The position numbers were made by a program, and so were the translations under genes. Under the pieces are notes generated by a model. The model searched no databases and had not been told where the DNA came from. It saw only the letters and a program-made list of their open reading frames with translations. Positions 5,571 to 7,179 of a DNA stretch of 7,179 bases are shown here, one piece after another. How positions within the stretch are numbered: position 1 is the stretch's first letter; every line of letters starts with the position of its first letter. This DNA is from Clostridiales bacterium (GTDB taxonomy: Bacteria > Bacillota > Clostridia > Lachnospirales > CAG-274), in assembly GCA_021203425.1 (NCBI GenBank), contig JAJQBF010000290.1:1-7179 (forward strand), given 5' to 3'.

Positions 5571-5599
5571 ATTATATAATAAAATATACAAACTTACAA
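5571..5599 (-). promoter_or_regulatory. Promoter for toxin mRNA
   Basis: Reading the minus strand: TTGTAA (5599-5594), a 17-base spacer, then TATAAT (5576-5571). A perfect -10 box at ideal spacing predicts a start near 5564 and a toxin mRNA of about 210 nt ending at 5354. Confidence 0.78.
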
Positions 5600-5621
5600 G
5601 ATATGATTTTATTTTTATAAT
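5594..5621 (+). promoter_or_regulatory. Possible promoter restarting transcription of tail genes
   Basis: TTACAA (5594-5599), a 16-base spacer, TATAAT (5616-5621). Its -35 box is the same DNA as the toxin promoter's -35 box on the other strand, so the two would be divergent and compete. It could restart transcription after the 5354-5387 terminator. AT-richness makes chance matches likely. Confidence 0.4.
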
Positions 5622-5686
5622 AAGTTTTCTTTATAGAAAAGAGGGCTTATTTTTTTTGCAAAAAATTGAGAAAGGAGGCTTGATAT

Positions 5687-6430
5687 ATGTCAAAACTTGT
5701 ATGGGATAAGACAGGCGAAAGATTTTATGAAACAGGGATTAAAAAAGGTGTGTTTTACCCCATTGACAAAACCGGCGCTTATCCGACAGGAATAGTTTGG
5801 AACGGACTTACGGCAGTAACGGAAAGCCCCGAGGGAGCCGAACCCACTGCAATATATGCCAACGATATTAAGTATTTAAATTTACTGTCAGCGGAAGAGT
5901 TTAAGGCGACAATCGAGGCATACAGCTGTCCCGATGAATTTCAGGAATGTGACGGAATTGTTGAAATTGCAACGGGAATTACCATAAGTCAGCAAAGGCG
6001 GAAGATGTTCGGTTTTGCATACACCACAACTTTGGGAAATGATACAGACGGAAACGACTTTGCCTATAAAACACATTTAATTTACGGCGCTTTGGCGTCA
6101 CCTTCCGACAAGAGTTATCAGACTATAAATGACAGCCCCGAACCTATAACCAAAAGCTGGGAAATTTCAACAACACCGATTGAAATAAGCGGATATAAAC
6201 CGACAGCGACATTCGTACTCGATTCTTTGGAATTTAAAAAAGCCGGTATAGTCAATGTTTTAAAGGCTATTGAGGAAAAGCTTTACGGAACGGAAAACGC
6301 AGACCCTTATTTACCGGACGTAACGGAAATATTGGAAGTATATGAAACCGAGGTCTACCTTCTGGATTCAAACGGAGACTTCATATTGGATTCGGACGGA
6401 AATAAGATTCAGTCGGTGGTTTACGAGTAG
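5687..6430 (+). CDS. Phage major tail protein, first copy
   Basis: 247 residues, resembling the major tail (tube) proteins of siphophages: SKLVWDKTGERFYETG at the N-terminus, GAYPTGIVWNGLTAVTESPEGAEPTAIYAN (residues about 30-60), SAEEFKATIEAYSCPDEF, RRKMFGFAYTT, and KSWEISTTPIEI. Such proteins stack as hexameric rings around the tape measure protein to make the tail tube. The C-terminal 25 residues (after DVTEILE) are extra beta-strand-like sequence. AAAGGAGG (5671-5678), 8 bases before the ATG, is strong. Odd position: tail tube genes normally follow the head-tail joining and completion genes, yet this one precedes them, and a second gene with the same first eight residues starts at 7154 in the expected place. 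It is the first gene after the toxin-antitoxin island. Confidence 0.85.
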   Translation: MSKLVWDKTGERFYETGIKKGVFYPIDKTGAYPTGIVWNGLTAVTESPEGAEPTAIYANDIKYLNLLSAEEFKATIEAYSCPDEFQECDGIVEIATGITISQQRRKMFGFAYTTTLGNDTDGNDFAYKTHLIYGALASPSDKSYQTINDSPEPITKSWEISTTPIEISGYKPTATFVLDSLEFKKAGIVNVLKAIEEKLYGTENADPYLPDVTEILEVYETEVYLLDSNGDFILDSDGNKIQSVVYE

Positions 6431-6443
6431 GTGAAAATTCAAA

Positions 6444-6761
6444 ATGGCTAAATTTTACGGTAATATCGGTTACGGGGAGACGGCGGAAACCTCACCGGGA
6501 GTTTGGGAAGAGGTTATAACCGAGAGAAAATATTTCGGAGACGTACTTCAGTTTATGAGACGGTGGGAAAGCGGCGAAGGGCTTAATGACGATTTAAACA
6601 TAAGCAACAAGATAAGCATTGTGGCAGACCCCTTTGCTTATGAGCATTTTCACACAATGAGATATGTGGAATGGCTCGGGGCAAAGTGGAAGGTTTCGGA
6701 AGTTGAAGTGGCTTATCCGAGGCTGATTCTTAATGTGGGAGGGGTTTATAATGAGGAGTAA
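6444..6761 (+). CDS. Head-tail joining (head closure) protein
   Basis: 105 residues, soluble, beta-rich. AETSPGVWEEVITERKYFGDVLQFMRRWESGEGLNDDLNISNKISIVADPFAYEHFHTMRYVEWLGAKWKVSEVEVAYPRLILNVGGVYN is the full-length pattern I associate with small neck proteins of siphophages (DUF7253-like head closure proteins) that seal the connector after packaging. The start follows the previous stop by 13 bases, and the TAG stop overlaps the ribosome binding site (TAGGTGA), indicating tight coupling with the upstream tail gene. The size and its place before the completion protein agree. The exact neck role (stopper versus joining) is inferred. Confidence 0.72.
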   Translation: MAKFYGNIGYGETAETSPGVWEEVITERKYFGDVLQFMRRWESGEGLNDDLNISNKISIVADPFAYEHFHTMRYVEWLGAKWKVSEVEVAYPRLILNVGGVYNEE

Positions 6762-6772
6762 AGTTTTGGCGT

Positions 6773-6830
6773 GGTACCGCAGGTACCCCACCGTCAGTCT
6801 TCGACTGACACCTCCCCTTGAAAGGGGAGG
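6773..6830 (+). repeat. Palindromic intergenic repeat supplying an RBS
   Basis: Two GGTACC sites (6773-6778, 6782-6787) are followed by hairpin I, GTCAGTC/GACTGAC (6793-6799/6803-6809), and hairpin II, CCTCCCCT/AGGGGAGG (6811-6818/6823-6830). It lacks the AAGTTCGGGGTCGG leader of the other copies. The 3' arm of hairpin II is the only Shine-Dalgarno-like sequence before the ATG at 6834. Confidence 0.82.
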
Positions 6831-6833
6831 CTT

Positions 6834-7151
6834 ATGAAGAATCGACTTGAATTACATCAAATACTCGTTGATATTTTAGGGTCGGAGAACGTATATTTTC
6901 AGCCGCCGGAAAGTGTTAAACTCAGTTATCCCTGTATTATTTACAATCTTAATAACATTAACACAAGGAATGCCGATGACAGGCATTACCTATTAACAAA
7001 CAATTATACAATAACTTTTATAAGCAAAGACCCGGATTCGGAAGTCCCCTATTCTATTCTCGGACTGCCTATGTGCAGTTTTGACAGAAGTTATACAGCG
7101 GACAACCTGAATCACTGGGTCTTTAATATTTATTATAAAGGAGGAAATTAA
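6834..7151 (+). CDS. Tail completion / tail terminator-type protein
   Basis: 105 residues. RLELHQILVDILGSENVYFQPPESVKLSYPCIIYNL at the start and FDRSYTADNLNHWVFNIYY near the end match, from memory, the small proteins lying directly before the major tail protein in Firmicute siphophages. These cap the tail tube and join it to the neck. Homologues begin MKxRLELHQ, so ATG 6834 is right even though GGAGG (6826-6830) is only 3 bases away and lies in a hairpin arm. Its last codons contain the ribosome binding site of the next gene (AAAGGAGG, 7137-7144). Confidence 0.72.
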   Translation: MKNRLELHQILVDILGSENVYFQPPESVKLSYPCIIYNLNNINTRNADDRHYLLTNNYTITFISKDPDSEVPYSILGLPMCSFDRSYTADNLNHWVFNIYYKGGN

Positions 7152-7153
7152 TT

Positions 7154-7179
7154 ATGTCAAAACTTGTATGGGACAAGAC
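7154..7179 (+). CDS. Major tail protein, second copy (5' end only)
   Basis: Only eight full codons are in the window: MSKLVWDK, identical to the start of the gene at 5687, and the 26 bases differ by one silent change (GAC for GAT). It sits right after the completion protein gene, the normal place for a tail tube gene. Two bases separate the previous stop from its ATG. The rest lies outside the window, so how far the two copies agree is unknown. Confidence 0.75.

Noticed and set aside
5622..5657. TTTTCT-TTAT-AGAAAA hairpin followed by a T-run as a second terminator
   Set aside because: The stem is AT-only and short, with a purine gap before the T-run; too weak to call beside the AT-rich background.
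5464..5709. 81-codon + strand open frame
   Set aside because: It lies antisense to the toxin gene and its promoter, has no ribosome binding site and runs into the tail gene start; it is a shadow.
1712..6830. CRISPR array
   Set aside because: The repeats are dispersed at gene junctions, are themselves hairpins, and have no regular spacers or cas genes.

Overview
The window is part of the late structural region of a tailed (siphovirus-type) phage or prophage. The codon use, strong AGGAGG-type ribosome binding sites, AT-rich spacers and protein families point to a low-GC Firmicute host, most likely a gut Clostridia relative (Oscillospiraceae or Lachnospiraceae). The host is inferred from resemblance; nothing here fixes the species. 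All virion genes read on the + strand.

Layout. Bases 1-527 contain no convincing gene. They hold an AT-rich stretch, a candidate structured leader RNA (311-441) ending in an intrinsic terminator, and an 18-bp hairpin just before the portal ribosome binding site. Then come the portal protein (528-1754), a prohead protease fused to the HK97-fold major capsid protein (1904-3607), a DUF6273-like virion surface protein (3781-4602), an unrecognised small protein (4617-4925) and an XkdX-like small protein (5077-5259). A 430-base island follows (5260-5686). After it come a major tail protein (5687-6430), a head-tail joining protein (6444-6761), a tail completion/terminator-type protein (6834-7151) and the first codons of a second major tail protein gene (7154 onward).

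The most interesting item is the island. It has the layout of a type I toxin-antitoxin locus of the par (Fst/RNAII) kind. A 36-residue hydrophobic peptide with a Lys-Trp-Leu-Asp motif after its membrane segment is encoded on the minus strand at 5520-5410. It has a near-ideal ribosome binding site and a promoter with a perfect TATAAT box and 17-bp spacer. Facing it, a + strand promoter (TTGAAA, 17 bp, TAAAAT) would make an RNA of about 75 nt with no evident coding capacity. Both transcripts converge on one bidirectional terminator (5354-5387). A diverged ~31-bp direct repeat lets the small RNA pair with the toxin start codon and the edge of its ribosome binding site. The toxin leader can also fold its own ribosome binding site into a hairpin.

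A second theme is a family of short palindromic repeats at four gene junctions (1712-1881, 3610-3752, 4940-5033, 6773-6830), all in the same orientation. Each has a hairpin of variable sequence followed by a CUCCCC/GGGGAG-type hairpin, and stem changes are often compensated on the other arm. One copy supplies the last residues and stop codon of the portal gene; another supplies the apparent ribosome binding site of the tail completion gene.

Working model: portal, protease-capsid fusion, joining protein and completion protein build the head and neck; the major tail protein(s) form the tail tube; the DUF6273-like protein probably decorates the virion; the toxin-antitoxin island is an accessory (moron) unit between head and tail genes.
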